Positions 16,269 through 25,707 are shown, counted from the first letter of the stretch. The stretch: 64,000 bases of DNA from Stenotrophomonas maltophilia (GCF_002799155.1 NZ_NERD01000002.1:2666001-2730000); one strand, 5' to 3'. Numbers and translations: made by a program. Notes: generated by a model not told the origin, from the letters alone.

Positions 16269-17837
16269 ATGAGCCTGCCCAAACCCTTGTGGCGACGCCT
16301 GATGCGCATCGCTGCGATCGTCATCGCCGCGCTGTTGCTGCTGGTCCTGTCCGGCCTGCTGCTGGCCGACCACCTCACGCCGCAGGCGCACGGCACCCCC
16401 TCGCACGTGCTGCCGCTGCAGCCGGCGCAGACCCGCATCGACCAGCAGATCGTGCCGTTGCAGGCGGCCCATCCCGGCCAGTCCGGCGTGGCCTTCCTCA
16501 GCGATGGCCTGGATGCCTTCGCCGCGCGCGCGCTGATCACCAGCCAGGCCGGCCGCAGCCTGGACCTGCAGTACTACATCTGGCACGACGACCTGATCGG
16601 CCACCTGATGGCCAAGGCGCTGCATGACGCCGCCGAGCGCGGGGTGCGCGTGCGGATCCTGCTCGACGACATGAATGCCAAGGACAAGGACGCGCTGATG
16701 ATGGCCCTGGACCGGCACCCGAACATTGAAATCCGCCTTTACAACCCGTTCCGCAACCGGACCGGCATCCTGCGCATGGTGGAGATGGTGCAGCGCTTCT
16801 TCAGCGTGAACCATCGCATGCACAACAAGAGCTGGATTGCCGACGGCCGCGTCGCGATCGTCGGTGGCCGCAACATCGGCGAGGAATACTTCAGCGCACG
16901 CACCGATGTGAACTTCCAGGATCTGGACCTGCTGGTGGCCGGCCCTGCCGTGGAACAGGCCAATCGGATCTTCGACGACTACTGGAACAGTGAAGCAGCC
17001 ATTCCAGTATCGGCGCTAGCCTTCCATACCGATGCACAGCTGCGCCTGCTGGTCCGCGAATCGGACCATGAAGCGCAGCGGGACGTGGCGCGGCCCTACC
17101 TTGCGCGCGTGGCCGAATCGCGCCAACGGCAGCGTCCAAGCCCCGAGCCATTGCACTGGAGTGGTGCGGTGCGCATTGTCTCGGACCCGCCGATGAAGCA
17201 CCGCGACGATGATCGCGGGGCCTGGCTGGTGTCGACGCTGATCAGCGAGCTGCAGGCCGCCCGGCACAAGTCCCTGCTGATCTCGCCCTACTTCGTACCC
17301 GGCAACGAGGGCCTGGATGGCTTTTCGGCCATGGCCGGGCGGGGCGTGCAGGTCGGCGTGATCACCAACTCACTGGCCGCCAACGACGTCGCCGCCGTGC
17401 ACGGTGGCTACATGGGCTACCGCGTGCCGTTGCTCGACGCCGGCGTCCACCTGTACGAACTGAAGGCGCAGGGGCAGTCCGGCGACGCCGGGGTCTTCGG
17501 CAGCAGCGGCGCGAGCCTGCATACCAAGGCGTTCCTGGTCGACGACCGCCGCGGTTTCGTCGGTTCATTCAACCTGGACCCGCGCTCAGCCTATCTGAAC
17601 ACTGAAATGGGCGTGCTGTTCGACGATCCGGTGCTGGGCGCACAGCTGCGGGACGAGTACCTGCGCCTGGCTGACCCCAGGCACAGCTGGTGGCTGGCGG
17701 TGGACGACCGCCGCCGGTTGCGCTGGCTGGAGCGAGAACCGCCACCGCACTGGGTGGAGGCCGAGCCGGGCGCCACGGCGCGCAAGCGCTGGTTGTCGCG
17801 GGCGATCAGCTGGCTGCCGGTGGAATCGCAGCTGTAG
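16269..17837 (+). CDS. Phospholipase D-family protein, cardiolipin synthase-like (ClsC type)
   Basis: 522 residues from the ATG at 16269; the in-frame ATG at 16245 lies in a dispersed repeat and is rejected. An N-terminal membrane anchor (IAAIVIAALLLLVLSGLLLA, about 16-36) is followed by two PLD domains. The HKD motifs are HNKSWIAD with GGRN near 190 and HTKAFLVD with GSFN near 425. Layout and length match the ClsC/YmdC branch, whose E. coli member makes cardiolipin from phosphatidylethanolamine and phosphatidylglycerol. No small partner gene (ymdB-like) is adjacent, so substrate is inferred only from family. Confidence 0.88.
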   Translation: MSLPKPLWRRLMRIAAIVIAALLLLVLSGLLLADHLTPQAHGTPSHVLPLQPAQTRIDQQIVPLQAAHPGQSGVAFLSDGLDAFAARALITSQAGRSLDLQYYIWHDDLIGHLMAKALHDAAERGVRVRILLDDMNAKDKDALMMALDRHPNIEIRLYNPFRNRTGILRMVEMVQRFFSVNHRMHNKSWIADGRVAIVGGRNIGEEYFSARTDVNFQDLDLLVAGPAVEQANRIFDDYWNSEAAIPVSALAFHTDAQLRLLVRESDHEAQRDVARPYLARVAESRQRQRPSPEPLHWSGAVRIVSDPPMKHRDDDRGAWLVSTLISELQAARHKSLLISPYFVPGNEGLDGFSAMAGRGVQVGVITNSLAANDVAAVHGGYMGYRVPLLDAGVHLYELKAQGQSGDAGVFGSSGASLHTKAFLVDDRRGFVGSFNLDPRSAYLNTEMGVLFDDPVLGAQLRDEYLRLADPRHSWWLAVDDRRRLRWLEREPPPHWVEAEPGATARKRWLSRAISWLPVESQL

Positions 17838-17840
17838 CGT

Positions 17841-18917
17841 TCAGGCGGGCGGCCCGACATCGTCCTGCGCCGCCTCATCCAGCGTTTCCACGCTGCGCCC
17901 ATGCAGGCGCCGCCAGATCCAGCGCAGGGCATGCGGCGGTGCCGATGGCAGCTGTTCCAGCAGGGCCAGCATGCGGCTCTGGCTGGCATGCCCATGGCGG
18001 CACAACAGGCTGGCCGCTGCGGCGGCGCTGGCCAGGCGCAGGCTGTCGGCCAACGGTCCTTCTGCATCCACCGCCAAGGCCTGGTGAACCGGCTCAGGCA
18101 GCTCCCATGCGGCGGCCACCCGCTGCGCCAGCGGCAACGACCACTGCTGCAGCATCTGCAGGGCCAACGCCGGCTCCACGGCCTCGCCACGGGCCTGCGC
18201 CTCCTGCAGCAGCTGGCGCATCACCAGTGCTGCACCCAGCCCCTGCACCAGGCCCAGCCACTGCGCGGCGAAGGCATCGCCGAAAGTGACCGTGCGCGCG
18301 TGGTCGGCCGCTGCACGCGATGCCAGCAGCGCGTGCTCCCAGATGATCGCGCTGAACTGCGGGAACACCTCGCATTGCACCTGCATCACCGGCTGCACCA
18401 GTACCGCACTGATGATCTGCCGCACGCCCTCGGTGCCGACCAGGGTCACCGCCCGCTGCAGGCTTTCGACCGGGCGCTCGTGGACCTTGTAGGCCGGGCT
18501 GTTGGCGATGCGCAGCAGGTTGCCGGTCAGCACCGGGTCCTGGCCGATGATCGCGGCCATCACCCGGGCCGAGGCGGCATCGTCGTTGACGGTCTGGATA
18601 AGCTGCGGCAGCAGCTGCGGCCGGCGGGGCAGCTGCCTGGCCGCCCAGTCGCGGTCCTGCAGCGCGCGCGCTACCGCTTCGCCCAGGCCGGGGTCCTGCA
18701 CAGGTGCCGGTTCGCCTGCCAGCCGCGGGTACAGGGCCAGCGCATGCAGACCGCGTTGCAGGTGAGCGGCGATCTCCGCCGGCGGCAGCGCCTCGCCCTG
18801 CAGGCTCGCCGCAGCGGCAGCCACCGCCTGGCGGGACGCGGCAACCAGCCGCGCCGGTGCCGCCCCGGTCGAACGCGCCAGCCAGCCGCGCAGCGATCGC
18901 CACCAGGCCGGTGTCAT
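17841..18917 (-). CDS. HDOD-domain protein
   Basis: 358 residues. The HDOD domain runs from about 95 to 290 (RRPQLLPQLIQTVNDDAASARVMAAIIGQDPVLTGNLLRIANSPAYK and LQRAVTLVGTEGVRQIISAVLVQP). The metal ligands of true HD enzymes are missing, as usual for HDOD domains, which act as scaffolds in signalling. No GGDEF, EAL or receiver domain is attached. The C-terminal tail is acidic (ETLDEAAQDDVGPPA). It is convergent with the PLD gene, 3 bases between stops. In Xanthomonads several HDOD proteins affect motility and c-di-GMP signalling; a role here is not known. Confidence 0.85.
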   Translation of the reverse strand: MTPAWWRSLRGWLARSTGAAPARLVAASRQAVAAAAASLQGEALPPAEIAAHLQRGLHALALYPRLAGEPAPVQDPGLGEAVARALQDRDWAARQLPRRPQLLPQLIQTVNDDAASARVMAAIIGQDPVLTGNLLRIANSPAYKVHERPVESLQRAVTLVGTEGVRQIISAVLVQPVMQVQCEVFPQFSAIIWEHALLASRAAADHARTVTFGDAFAAQWLGLVQGLGAALVMRQLLQEAQARGEAVEPALALQMLQQWSLPLAQRVAAAWELPEPVHQALAVDAEGPLADSLRLASAAAAASLLCRHGHASQSRMLALLEQLPSAPPHALRWIWRRLHGRSVETLDEAAQDDVGPPA

Positions 18918-19196
18918 CGCCGCCCGCCCTGTCGTTGTAATGCCCTTGCCATCACTGACCGACCTGCCTCTTCACGCCCATCCGGCCACCCGCCGTCGTC
19001 GCAGCATCGGCCGCACTTTCATCTTCTTTAACCGGACGGCCACCAACGTCGACGGCAGCGGCCGGGGGAATGGACTAGAATGGCGCCGCGCGACCCGTCC
19101 CCCTGCCATGACGACGTCGCTTTTTTTGTTTTTGGGACCCTACCGTTCACTGGCCGTTCGCTGCAGTTCGCCGCTGTTCGCGCCATCGGAGACGCC

Positions 19197-20294
19197 ATGC
19201 TATTCGAAACCCTCGCCACCACCGGCCACGAACAAGTGGTGTTCTGCCACAACCACGATGCCGGCCTGAAGGCGATCATCGCCATCCACAACACCACCCT
19301 GGGCCCGGCCCTGGGTGGCGTGCGCATGCGCCCCTACGCCAGCACCGACGAGGCACTGGCCGACGTGCTGCGGCTGAGCCGGACGATGACCTACAAGAAT
19401 GCGCTGGCCGGCCTCAACGTCGGTGGCGGCAAGGCAGTGATCATCGGTGATCCGAAGGTGGACAAGACCGAGGTGCTGTTCCGCGCCTTCGGCCGTTATG
19501 TCGACTCGCTGGGTGGGCGCTACATCACCGCCGAAGACGTCGGCACCGACGTCAATGACATGGAAAACATCTACCTGGAGAGCCAGTTCGTGACCGGCGT
19601 GCACCAGGTCCATGGCGGCTCCGGCGACCCGGCCCCGTTCACCGCCTACGGCGCGCTGCAGGCGCTGATGGCGGCGATGCGCTTCAAGTTCGGCCATGAG
19701 GAAGTGGGCAAGACCAGCATCGCGGTGCAGGGCCTGGGCCACATTGGCATGGAGCTGGTCAAGCTGCTGCGCGACCGTGGTGCCAAGCTGTATGTCACCG
19801 ACCTGGACAGCGCGCTGGTTGATCGCGCGGTCAGCGATTTCGGCGCCGAAGCGGTCAAGCCGGACGAGATCCACGAAGTGAACGCCGACGTGTTCGCACC
19901 GTGCGCGCTGGAAGGCGCGATCAACGCCGACACCCTGCCGCGGATCAAGGCGAAGATCATCTGCGGTACCGCCAACAACCAGCTGTCGAGCCTGGAAATC
20001 GGCGATGAGCTGCACGCCCGCGGCATCCTGTATGCGCCGGACTATGCAGTCAACGCCGGTGGCGTGATGAACGTGTCGCTGGAGATCGACGGTTACAACC
20101 GCGAACGCGCGATGCGCCTGATCCGCAGCATCTATCACAACCTCACCCGCATCTTCGAACTGTCGCAGCGCGAGAACATCGCGCCGCAGCGGGCGGCCGA
20201 CCGCATCGCCGAAAGCCGCATCCTGTCGATCGGCAAGCTGAAGATGCCGCTGGGCCGCAGCACCCCGCGCCTGGGCAACCTGCGCGGCGGTTGA
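19197..20294 (+). CDS. Branched-chain amino acid (Leu/Val/Phe-type) dehydrogenase
   Basis: 365 residues from the ATG at 19197. It converts Leu/Val/Ile to the 2-oxo acids with NAD+, releasing ammonia. Catalytic lysines are Lys67 (TMTYKNAL) and Lys79 (GLNVGGGKAVI). The NAD-binding glycine motif is GLGHIG at 179-184. Segments ALGGVRMRPY and APDYAVNAGGVMNV are typical of leucine/valine dehydrogenases. The 279-base gap before it holds a TAGAAT hexamer at 19075-19080 that could be a -10 box, with no convincing -35, and a short G-rich stretch. Whether Leu, Val or Phe is preferred cannot be decided by eye. Confidence 0.92.
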   Translation: MLFETLATTGHEQVVFCHNHDAGLKAIIAIHNTTLGPALGGVRMRPYASTDEALADVLRLSRTMTYKNALAGLNVGGGKAVIIGDPKVDKTEVLFRAFGRYVDSLGGRYITAEDVGTDVNDMENIYLESQFVTGVHQVHGGSGDPAPFTAYGALQALMAAMRFKFGHEEVGKTSIAVQGLGHIGMELVKLLRDRGAKLYVTDLDSALVDRAVSDFGAEAVKPDEIHEVNADVFAPCALEGAINADTLPRIKAKIICGTANNQLSSLEIGDELHARGILYAPDYAVNAGGVMNVSLEIDGYNRERAMRLIRSIYHNLTRIFELSQRENIAPQRAADRIAESRILSIGKLKMPLGRSTPRLGNLRGG

Positions 20295-20341
20295 ACCTGC
20301 CAATGTCGCGCCGGGGCTGACGTCCCGGCGCGACCGCCCAT

Positions 20342-23185
20342 TCAGAACCCGGTGCTGTAGCGCAGTGCCGCCTGGCGCGCGCCCTCGCCACCAACGCGCT
20401 GGTCGAAGCCCAGGCTGAGGCGGCCATTACGGCCCCACCACGACTCCAGCGCCACGCCGAACAGCGCACTGCCGCGCGGCGCGTTCCAGCCCGCCAGCGG
20501 CGCCCAGGCATCGACACCAACGAAGCTGGCCTGCCAGTCCGCATCCGCACCATCAAGCCGCTGCTGCCATTCGGCATGCCCACGCAGCGTCCAGCGCCCC
20601 CAGCCGCGCTCGCCACGGATGCCGGCCAGCATCTGGCTGCGCTGCGCGCGGTTGGCATCACCACGCAGGCCGAAGCCGAACCCGCCCAGCTCGTTGAAGG
20701 CATCGGTATCCACGCGCGTGGTGCTGGCACCCAGGTACGGTGTCAACGACGCACCCGAGCGCCCGAAACGATAACCACCTTCGACGCTGGCACTGCTGAA
20801 GCGTCCACCGTAACGTGCGGAAACACCATAGGCACCGGCGCCCAGCAGCAGCTGGCGGTCCAGCGCACGTGTGAACTGGCCGCTGCCGACCTGGGCCAGC
20901 GCATAGCCCCGGCCCAGGTTCCAGCCGGCATACAGCTGCGCCTGCGCCTGGCGATCACGCCCACGATCGCCGCCGAAGCTGCTGCCACCATTGCTGCGGG
21001 TCTCGCCGAAGGCCACGCCCATCAGCCCATTGCTGCCCAGCGGCAGGTCCTGACCGGCCATCCAACCGCGGCTGTCGGCGGCATTGCCGGCAAAGCTGCC
21101 CTGCCCGGCCTCGCCGAGCGCGCTCTGCCAGGCCCCGCGCAGGCGCGGCGCAGCCTGCACGCGATCAAAACGCTCGGCAATCGCACGGCGTGACATGTCG
21201 ATGCTGTCGAAGGTGGCCGACTCGGCCCGCGCATGCGCCTGCCCGGACAGGCTCTGCAAGCTGGCCTCCAGCCCTTTGCTGCCACCGCCGGTCCACTGCA
21301 GCGCACCGGCCGCCGTACCGAAGGCCGAACCCTGCAGCGCCGTATTGCCATCGAGCGCACTGAACGCACCGTCCACGCGTTGCGCAGCGGACTGCGCCGA
21401 GGCCGTGAGCCCGGTCGCCGCCGCCGTGACGCTGACCTGGGTCAGGTTCAACCAGGCATTGTTGCTGTCATAGCCATAGCTGCTCTGCAGCAGCGACAGT
21501 CCCTGCAGGCCGCTGGAAGTGGCCGGGGCGCTGAAGGTGCCGCTCAGGCCACCGGCGGCGTGGATCAGGTCCTGGCGGCTGCCGTTCTGCGGCACATAGC
21601 CGGAGACGAAGCCATGCACGCGCACGCCACCATTGATCGTGGCGTTGCCGGTTACCTGCAGCGCATTGGCACCAAGCGCGATCATCAACTGCGCGCCCGC
21701 CTGCTGGGTGTAGTTGCCCTCGATGGTGCCGGTGGTGTTGCCGGTGGTGAGGAACACGCTGCTGCCGTTGACCACGTTGCCGATCACGCGCGGTGTACCG
21801 CCATTGAACTGCAGGCCGGTCGAATCCGGATCGGGCTGGCCGAGGATGGTCACGTTGGAACGGATGACACCGCCGTTCTGCAGCGACAGGATGCCGCGCT
21901 CGATGCGGGTGGCGCCGCTGTAGCTGTTGTTGCCCGCGAGCACCAGGGTGCCCCCGCCCTGCTTGACCAGTCCGCCGCTGCCGACGATGTCGTTGCTCCA
22001 CTTCGAGCCTGTCGAAGCCACATCCACGTTGGCGACCACATCGCCCCAATCGAAGCGGCCAGGACCGTTGATCGCACGGCCGATGTCGAGCAGGCCATAG
22101 CCGAACACCGCATCCACGCCGGGCGCGCCGATGTCCTTGGCGGTGCCCAGCAGGGTCTGCCGCACCAGGTTGTTGTCGAAGTACGGATAGCGCTGCCAGA
22201 CCAGCGCGGCGGCGCCGGAGACCAGCGGCGCGGCGAAGGATGTGCCGTAGTTCCAGTAGTAGGTGCTGCCATTGGCGTCCGGATAGACCGCGCTGCCCGG
22301 CGCCGCCAGGCAATAGCGCGCGGCCTGGCCACAGGCATTGGCGTAGCTGGCCAGCGTGCCCGGTGCATACGGATCCACGGCGGTCGCCACCAGCCAGCCG
22401 CGCTCCAGGTCGGCCGCCGGCAGCGAGCCGGCAACGCCCTGCTGGCTGGGCAGGGCGGCCAGGCTGCTCGGTTCGGTGCGCGCATCGTTGCCGGCCGCGA
22501 ACACCACCAGGCCGCCATGGTTGATGACGAACGGACGGTACTCGGCCGCTACCTGCGCGGTGGTCGGCAGGTCGGTCCAGTACAGGCCGCCCCACGAATT
22601 GTTCATCACCTTCACGTTGTAGCTGATCAGGTCCTGGTGGACCTGCGCCACGCCCAGCGGGCCACTGAAGGAATTGCCCTTGCCGCTGCCGTCATCGACG
22701 GGCGGCTTGTCGGCGATGATCCGCGCCGAAACGATCTGCGCACCGGGGGCGATGCCGCCCGGCCAGGATCCCACCGACGCGCCGGCAGCCAGGCTGGCCA
22801 CCGCCGTGCCGTGGCCCACCACGTCGTCCACCAGCAGGTTGTTGCGCGCCGGATCGATGTAGTTGAGGTTGCCCACCACCCGCCCGTTCAACGCCGCTGC
22901 GTTGCGCTGTACGCCCGAGTCGACGATGCCGATGCGCACGCCCTGCCCGGTCAGGCCGGCGGCCTGTGCGGCACGCGCATTGGTCACTGACAGGTGCGCG
23001 TCGAAGGCCGGTTCCTGCGGCTTGGCCGGAGGCGGTGTCGTCGGAGGGGGCGTGGTCGGGGGTGTCGGGGTGGTCGGGGGCGGATCGATGCGGACATTGC
23101 CGCCGCCTCCGCCGCCGCCACATGCCGTCATTGCCATCGCCAGCGCCGTTGCCAGCGCGGACCTCACCATCATCGTGCGTTCCAT
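20342..23185 (-). CDS. Subtilisin-like lipoprotein autotransporter (SphB1/NalP type)
   Basis: 947 residues from the ATG at 23185, which follows GGAAGGA. The N-terminus has a lipobox MTAC with Cys22, then seven glycines and a Pro/Thr-rich linker to about residue 58. The S8 protease domain has Asp89 (GIVDSGV), His125 (VGHGTAVASLAAG), Asn233 (FAAGND) and Ser316 (GTSFAAPLVSG). A passenger repeat of the autotransporter PATR type follows at about 401-435 (GGLVKQGGGTLVLAGNNSYSG). The last ~270 residues are a beta-barrel ending in GF, with a final Phe as is usual for outer-membrane proteins. SphB1 and NalP, with the same layout, cut other surface proteins. It is convergent with the dehydrogenase. Confidence 0.93.
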   Translation of the reverse strand: MERTMMVRSALATALAMAMTACGGGGGGGNVRIDPPPTTPTPPTTPPPTTPPPAKPQEPAFDAHLSVTNARAAQAAGLTGQGVRIGIVDSGVQRNAAALNGRVVGNLNYIDPARNNLLVDDVVGHGTAVASLAAGASVGSWPGGIAPGAQIVSARIIADKPPVDDGSGKGNSFSGPLGVAQVHQDLISYNVKVMNNSWGGLYWTDLPTTAQVAAEYRPFVINHGGLVVFAAGNDARTEPSSLAALPSQQGVAGSLPAADLERGWLVATAVDPYAPGTLASYANACGQAARYCLAAPGSAVYPDANGSTYYWNYGTSFAAPLVSGAAALVWQRYPYFDNNLVRQTLLGTAKDIGAPGVDAVFGYGLLDIGRAINGPGRFDWGDVVANVDVASTGSKWSNDIVGSGGLVKQGGGTLVLAGNNSYSGATRIERGILSLQNGGVIRSNVTILGQPDPDSTGLQFNGGTPRVIGNVVNGSSVFLTTGNTTGTIEGNYTQQAGAQLMIALGANALQVTGNATINGGVRVHGFVSGYVPQNGSRQDLIHAAGGLSGTFSAPATSSGLQGLSLLQSSYGYDSNNAWLNLTQVSVTAAATGLTASAQSAAQRVDGAFSALDGNTALQGSAFGTAAGALQWTGGGSKGLEASLQSLSGQAHARAESATFDSIDMSRRAIAERFDRVQAAPRLRGAWQSALGEAGQGSFAGNAADSRGWMAGQDLPLGSNGLMGVAFGETRSNGGSSFGGDRGRDRQAQAQLYAGWNLGRGYALAQVGSGQFTRALDRQLLLGAGAYGVSARYGGRFSSASVEGGYRFGRSGASLTPYLGASTTRVDTDAFNELGGFGFGLRGDANRAQRSQMLAGIRGERGWGRWTLRGHAEWQQRLDGADADWQASFVGVDAWAPLAGWNAPRGSALFGVALESWWGRNGRLSLGFDQRVGGEGARQAALRYSTGF

Positions 23186-23367
23186 CGATTCCTTCCCATG
23201 AACGTTGGCCTGCCTACATCCCGGCAGGTGTGCGGTGCCACCCAGCGGCGGCCCTCCCCGACCCTCTATACTTGGGCCGACCCCCACGCAGTCTGCCGGG
23301 AAACCGCGTCGCTTCCAACGTCTGCGGTCTCCTTTCCGAACATTGCTTACGCATCAACGAGATTGCC

Positions 23368-24543
23368 ATGTCCAACATCGTCATCGCCGCCGCCAAGCGC
23401 ACCGCCATCGGCTCCTTCCTCGGCCAGTTCAACGGCGTGCCGACCCCCACCCTCGGCGCGGCCGTCATCGCGGCCGCCCTGGAACAGTCGGGCGTACCGG
23501 CCGGCGACGTCTCCGAAGTCCTCATGGGCTGCGTGCTGCCGGCCAACCTCGGCCAGGCGCCCGCCCGCCAGGCGGCGATCGCCGCCGGCATTCCGCTGTC
23601 GACCGGTGCCACCACCCTCAACAAGGTGTGCGGTTCGGGAATGAAGACCATCATGCTCGGCCATGACCTGATCAAGGCCGGTTCGGCCAGCATCGTGGTC
23701 GCCGGTGGCATGGAATCGATGTCCAACGCCCCGCACCTGCTGCCGAACTCGCGTACCGGCAATCGCTTCGGCAACTTCCAGGCGGTCGACCACATGGCCC
23801 ACGACGGCCTGGTCAACGCCTACGACGGCAAGGCCATGGGTGAATTCGCCGAATGCGCCGTGGACAAGTACCAGTTCAGCCGCGAGGAGCAGGACGCCTA
23901 CGCGATCGAATCGGTGAAGCGCGCGCAGGCCGCACAGGCCAACGGTGCGTTCGCCGACGAGATCGTCGCGGTGAAGGTGGCCACCCGCAAGGGTGATGTC
24001 GAGGTCGCCACCGACGAACAGCCGGGGCGCTCGGACATCGCCAAGATCCCGACCCTGCGCCCGGCCTTCAAGAAGGACGGCAGCGTCACCGCCGCCAGTT
24101 CCTCCAGCATCTCCGACGGCGCCGCCGCAGTGGTCCTGCTGACCGAGGAAGACGCGGCCGCACGTGGCATCACTCCGCTGGCGCGCATCGTCGGCCACGC
24201 CACCCATTCGCAGGAACCGGAGTGGTTCACCACCGCCCCGATCGGCGCGATCCACACGCTGCTGGCAAAGACAGGCTGGTCACTGGACCAGATCGACCTG
24301 TTCGAAATCAACGAAGCCTTTGCCGTGGTGGCGATGGCACCGATGCGTGAACTGGGCATCCCGCACGACAAGCTCAACGTGAATGGCGGGGCCTGCGCAC
24401 TGGGCCATCCCATCGGTGCCTCCGGTGCACGCCTGGTGGTGACCCTGGTCAACGCCCTGCGCACGCGCGGTGGCAAGCGCGGCATTGCCACCTTGTGCAT
24501 CGGTGGCGGCGAAGCAACGGCAATCGCCATCGAATTGATTTAA
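23368..24543 (+). CDS. Acetyl-CoA C-acetyltransferase (thiolase)
   Basis: 391 residues, matching biosynthetic/acetoacetyl-CoA thiolases. It interconverts two acetyl-CoA and acetoacetyl-CoA. Active-site residues are Cys88 (LNKVCGSGMK), His347 (GHPIGASGAR) and Cys377 (TLCIGGGEA). The first of these is the acylated Cys; the last is the general base. There is no partner 3-hydroxyacyl-CoA dehydrogenase or CoA-transferase beside it, so the direction of use (beta-oxidation end step, ketone or PHB use) is open. It is divergent from the autotransporter with a 182-base gap. Confidence 0.92.
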   Translation: MSNIVIAAAKRTAIGSFLGQFNGVPTPTLGAAVIAAALEQSGVPAGDVSEVLMGCVLPANLGQAPARQAAIAAGIPLSTGATTLNKVCGSGMKTIMLGHDLIKAGSASIVVAGGMESMSNAPHLLPNSRTGNRFGNFQAVDHMAHDGLVNAYDGKAMGEFAECAVDKYQFSREEQDAYAIESVKRAQAAQANGAFADEIVAVKVATRKGDVEVATDEQPGRSDIAKIPTLRPAFKKDGSVTAASSSSISDGAAAVVLLTEEDAAARGITPLARIVGHATHSQEPEWFTTAPIGAIHTLLAKTGWSLDQIDLFEINEAFAVVAMAPMRELGIPHDKLNVNGGACALGHPIGASGARLVVTLVNALRTRGGKRGIATLCIGGGEATAIAIELI

Positions 24544-24585
24544 AAAGATTTAACGACGATTTCGCAAAAATGAATGCGGGATCGC

Positions 24586-24613
24586 TTGACACCCAATCTT
24601 GGCTTGTCATCAT
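24586..24613 (+). promoter_or_regulatory. Probable sigma-70 promoter of the first Ala-rich lipoprotein
   Basis: TTGACA at 24586-24591, 16 bases, then CATCAT at 24608-24613 match sigma-70 boxes well, in an AT-richer stretch that begins at the thiolase stop. The ATG is 55 bases downstream. Confidence 0.55.
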
Positions 24614-24667
24614 GTTGTCGGCGCGCAGCATGCGCGTTGCCTAATTCTAACGACGAGGATTTACACA

Positions 24668-25009
24668 ATGAGCATCAACAAGCTGCTGGTCGCGATGTCC
24701 CTGGCTCTGGCCCTGGCCGCCTGCTCGAAGCAGGAAGCTGCCCAGGACGCCGCTGCTTCGGCCAACGAAGCCGCCACCGAAGCCCAGGCTGCTGCCGACC
24801 AGGCCGCCGCTGCCGGCGCCCAGACCGCCGACGCTGCCCAGCAGGCTGCCAACACCGCCGCCACCGCTGCTGACGCTGCGACCGATGCTGCTGCCAGCAC
24901 CGCTGCTGCTGCGACCGACGCTGCTGCTGGCGAAGCCAAGGACGCTGCCAAGGCTGCCGAAGCTACCGCTGAGCAGGCCAAGGACGCTGCTGAAGAAGCC
25001 AAGAAGTAA
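24668..25009 (+). CDS. Ala-rich lipoprotein with long amphipathic helix (LEA-like pattern)
   Basis: 113 residues. A lipoprotein signal ends LALAACSKQ (Cys19; Ser at +2 favours the outer membrane). The rest is about half Ala with regularly spaced Asp/Glu/Lys/Gln (ADAATDAAAS, AKDAAKAAEATAEQAKDAAEEAKK), which fits one long amphipathic helix. Similar 11- and 7-residue periods occur in late-embryogenesis-abundant proteins and in the Lpp/SmpA-like helical lipoproteins. A good promoter lies upstream and an intrinsic terminator at 25037, so it is a single-gene transcript. The function is unknown. A paralogue follows at 25166. Confidence 0.8.
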   Translation: MSINKLLVAMSLALALAACSKQEAAQDAAASANEAATEAQAAADQAAAAGAQTADAAQQAANTAATAADAATDAAASTAAAATDAAAGEAKDAAKAAEATAEQAKDAAEEAKK

Positions 25010-25036
25010 TAACTTCTTTCTTCACGCTGTTCTGGA

Positions 25037-25064
25037 AAAGCCGCTGGTCCGCCAGCGGCTTTTT
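25037..25064 (+). terminator. Intrinsic terminator
   Basis: AAAAGCCGCTGG, loop, CCAGCGGCTTTTT: an 8-bp GC stem followed by T-rich sequence, 27 bases after the lipoprotein stop. Confidence 0.9.
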
Positions 25065-25165
25065 CTTTGCACCGATGCCACCGCGTACCACTGGCATCGC
25101 GACCCCGTCTTCACAACGGCATGAATAGGCTGGCGTCCCCATCCATTGCAGTACCGGAGACCGCC

Positions 25166-25576
25166 ATGAAGATTCGCCCGATCACCACCACCCTGCTGGC
25201 CGCCTCCCTGCTGCTGGCCCTGGTCGCCTGCAAGGGCCCGGAAGCCGAACAGGCCAAGCAGGACGCACAGCAGGCCGCTGACAGCGCTGGTGCGGCCGCC
25301 CGTGATGCGGTCGACAGGGCAGCAGAAGCCACCCGTGACGCCGCCGACAAGACCGCTGCAGCCTCCGAGCAGGCCGCCGCCGATACCCAGCAGGCACTGG
25401 ACACGGCCGCAGACGCCACCGCAAACGCTGCTGACAAGGCCAAGGACGCCGCGACCGACGCCGCTGCACACGCCAGCGACGCCACCGCCAACGCCGCGCA
25501 GAAGGTGGCCGACAAGGCCCGCGACGTCGCCAATGACGCGAAGGCGAACGCGGCCAAGGAAGAAGCCAAGCACTGA
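25166..25576 (+). CDS. Second Ala-rich lipoprotein, paralogue of the gene at 24668
   Basis: 136 residues. The lipobox is LLLALVACKGP (Cys22). The mature part is Ala/Asp/Lys-rich with clear 7-11 residue spacing (AADKAKDAATDAAAHASDAT, then AAQKVADKARDVANDAKANAAKEEAKH) and no Pro or Gly after the first quarter, so it should be a long helix. The lysine/aspartate spacing is even closer to group-3 LEA proteins than its neighbour. It has its own intrinsic terminator at 25615. The two genes look like an old tandem duplication. Function unknown; desiccation or envelope protection is only a suggestion. Confidence 0.8.
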   Translation: MKIRPITTTLLAASLLLALVACKGPEAEQAKQDAQQAADSAGAAARDAVDRAAEATRDAADKTAAASEQAAADTQQALDTAADATANAADKAKDAATDAAAHASDATANAAQKVADKARDVANDAKANAAKEEAKH

Positions 25577-25614
25577 GGCGTACCGCCAGCCGGGCATGGG
25601 CTCGGCGCTACAGG

Positions 25615-25641
25615 AAAAGCCGCGGCACTGCCGCGGCTTTT
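25615..25641 (+). terminator. Intrinsic terminator
   Basis: AAAAGCCGCGGCA, loop CT, then GCCGCGGCTTTT: GC stem with T-run, 38 bases after the stop of the second lipoprotein. The T-run on one side and A-run on the other would let it work in both directions. Confidence 0.9.
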
Positions 25642-25707
25642 CTGTTTTTCGCTTTCCGCTTTTTCTGTTGATTCCGTGGTGGACGCGTACGGAAAGTGTC
25701 CAAGGAC

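Noticed and set aside
19075..19080. TAGAAT as -10 box of the amino acid dehydrogenase gene
   Set aside because: No acceptable -35 hexamer at 16-18 bases; mentioned only in the gene entry.
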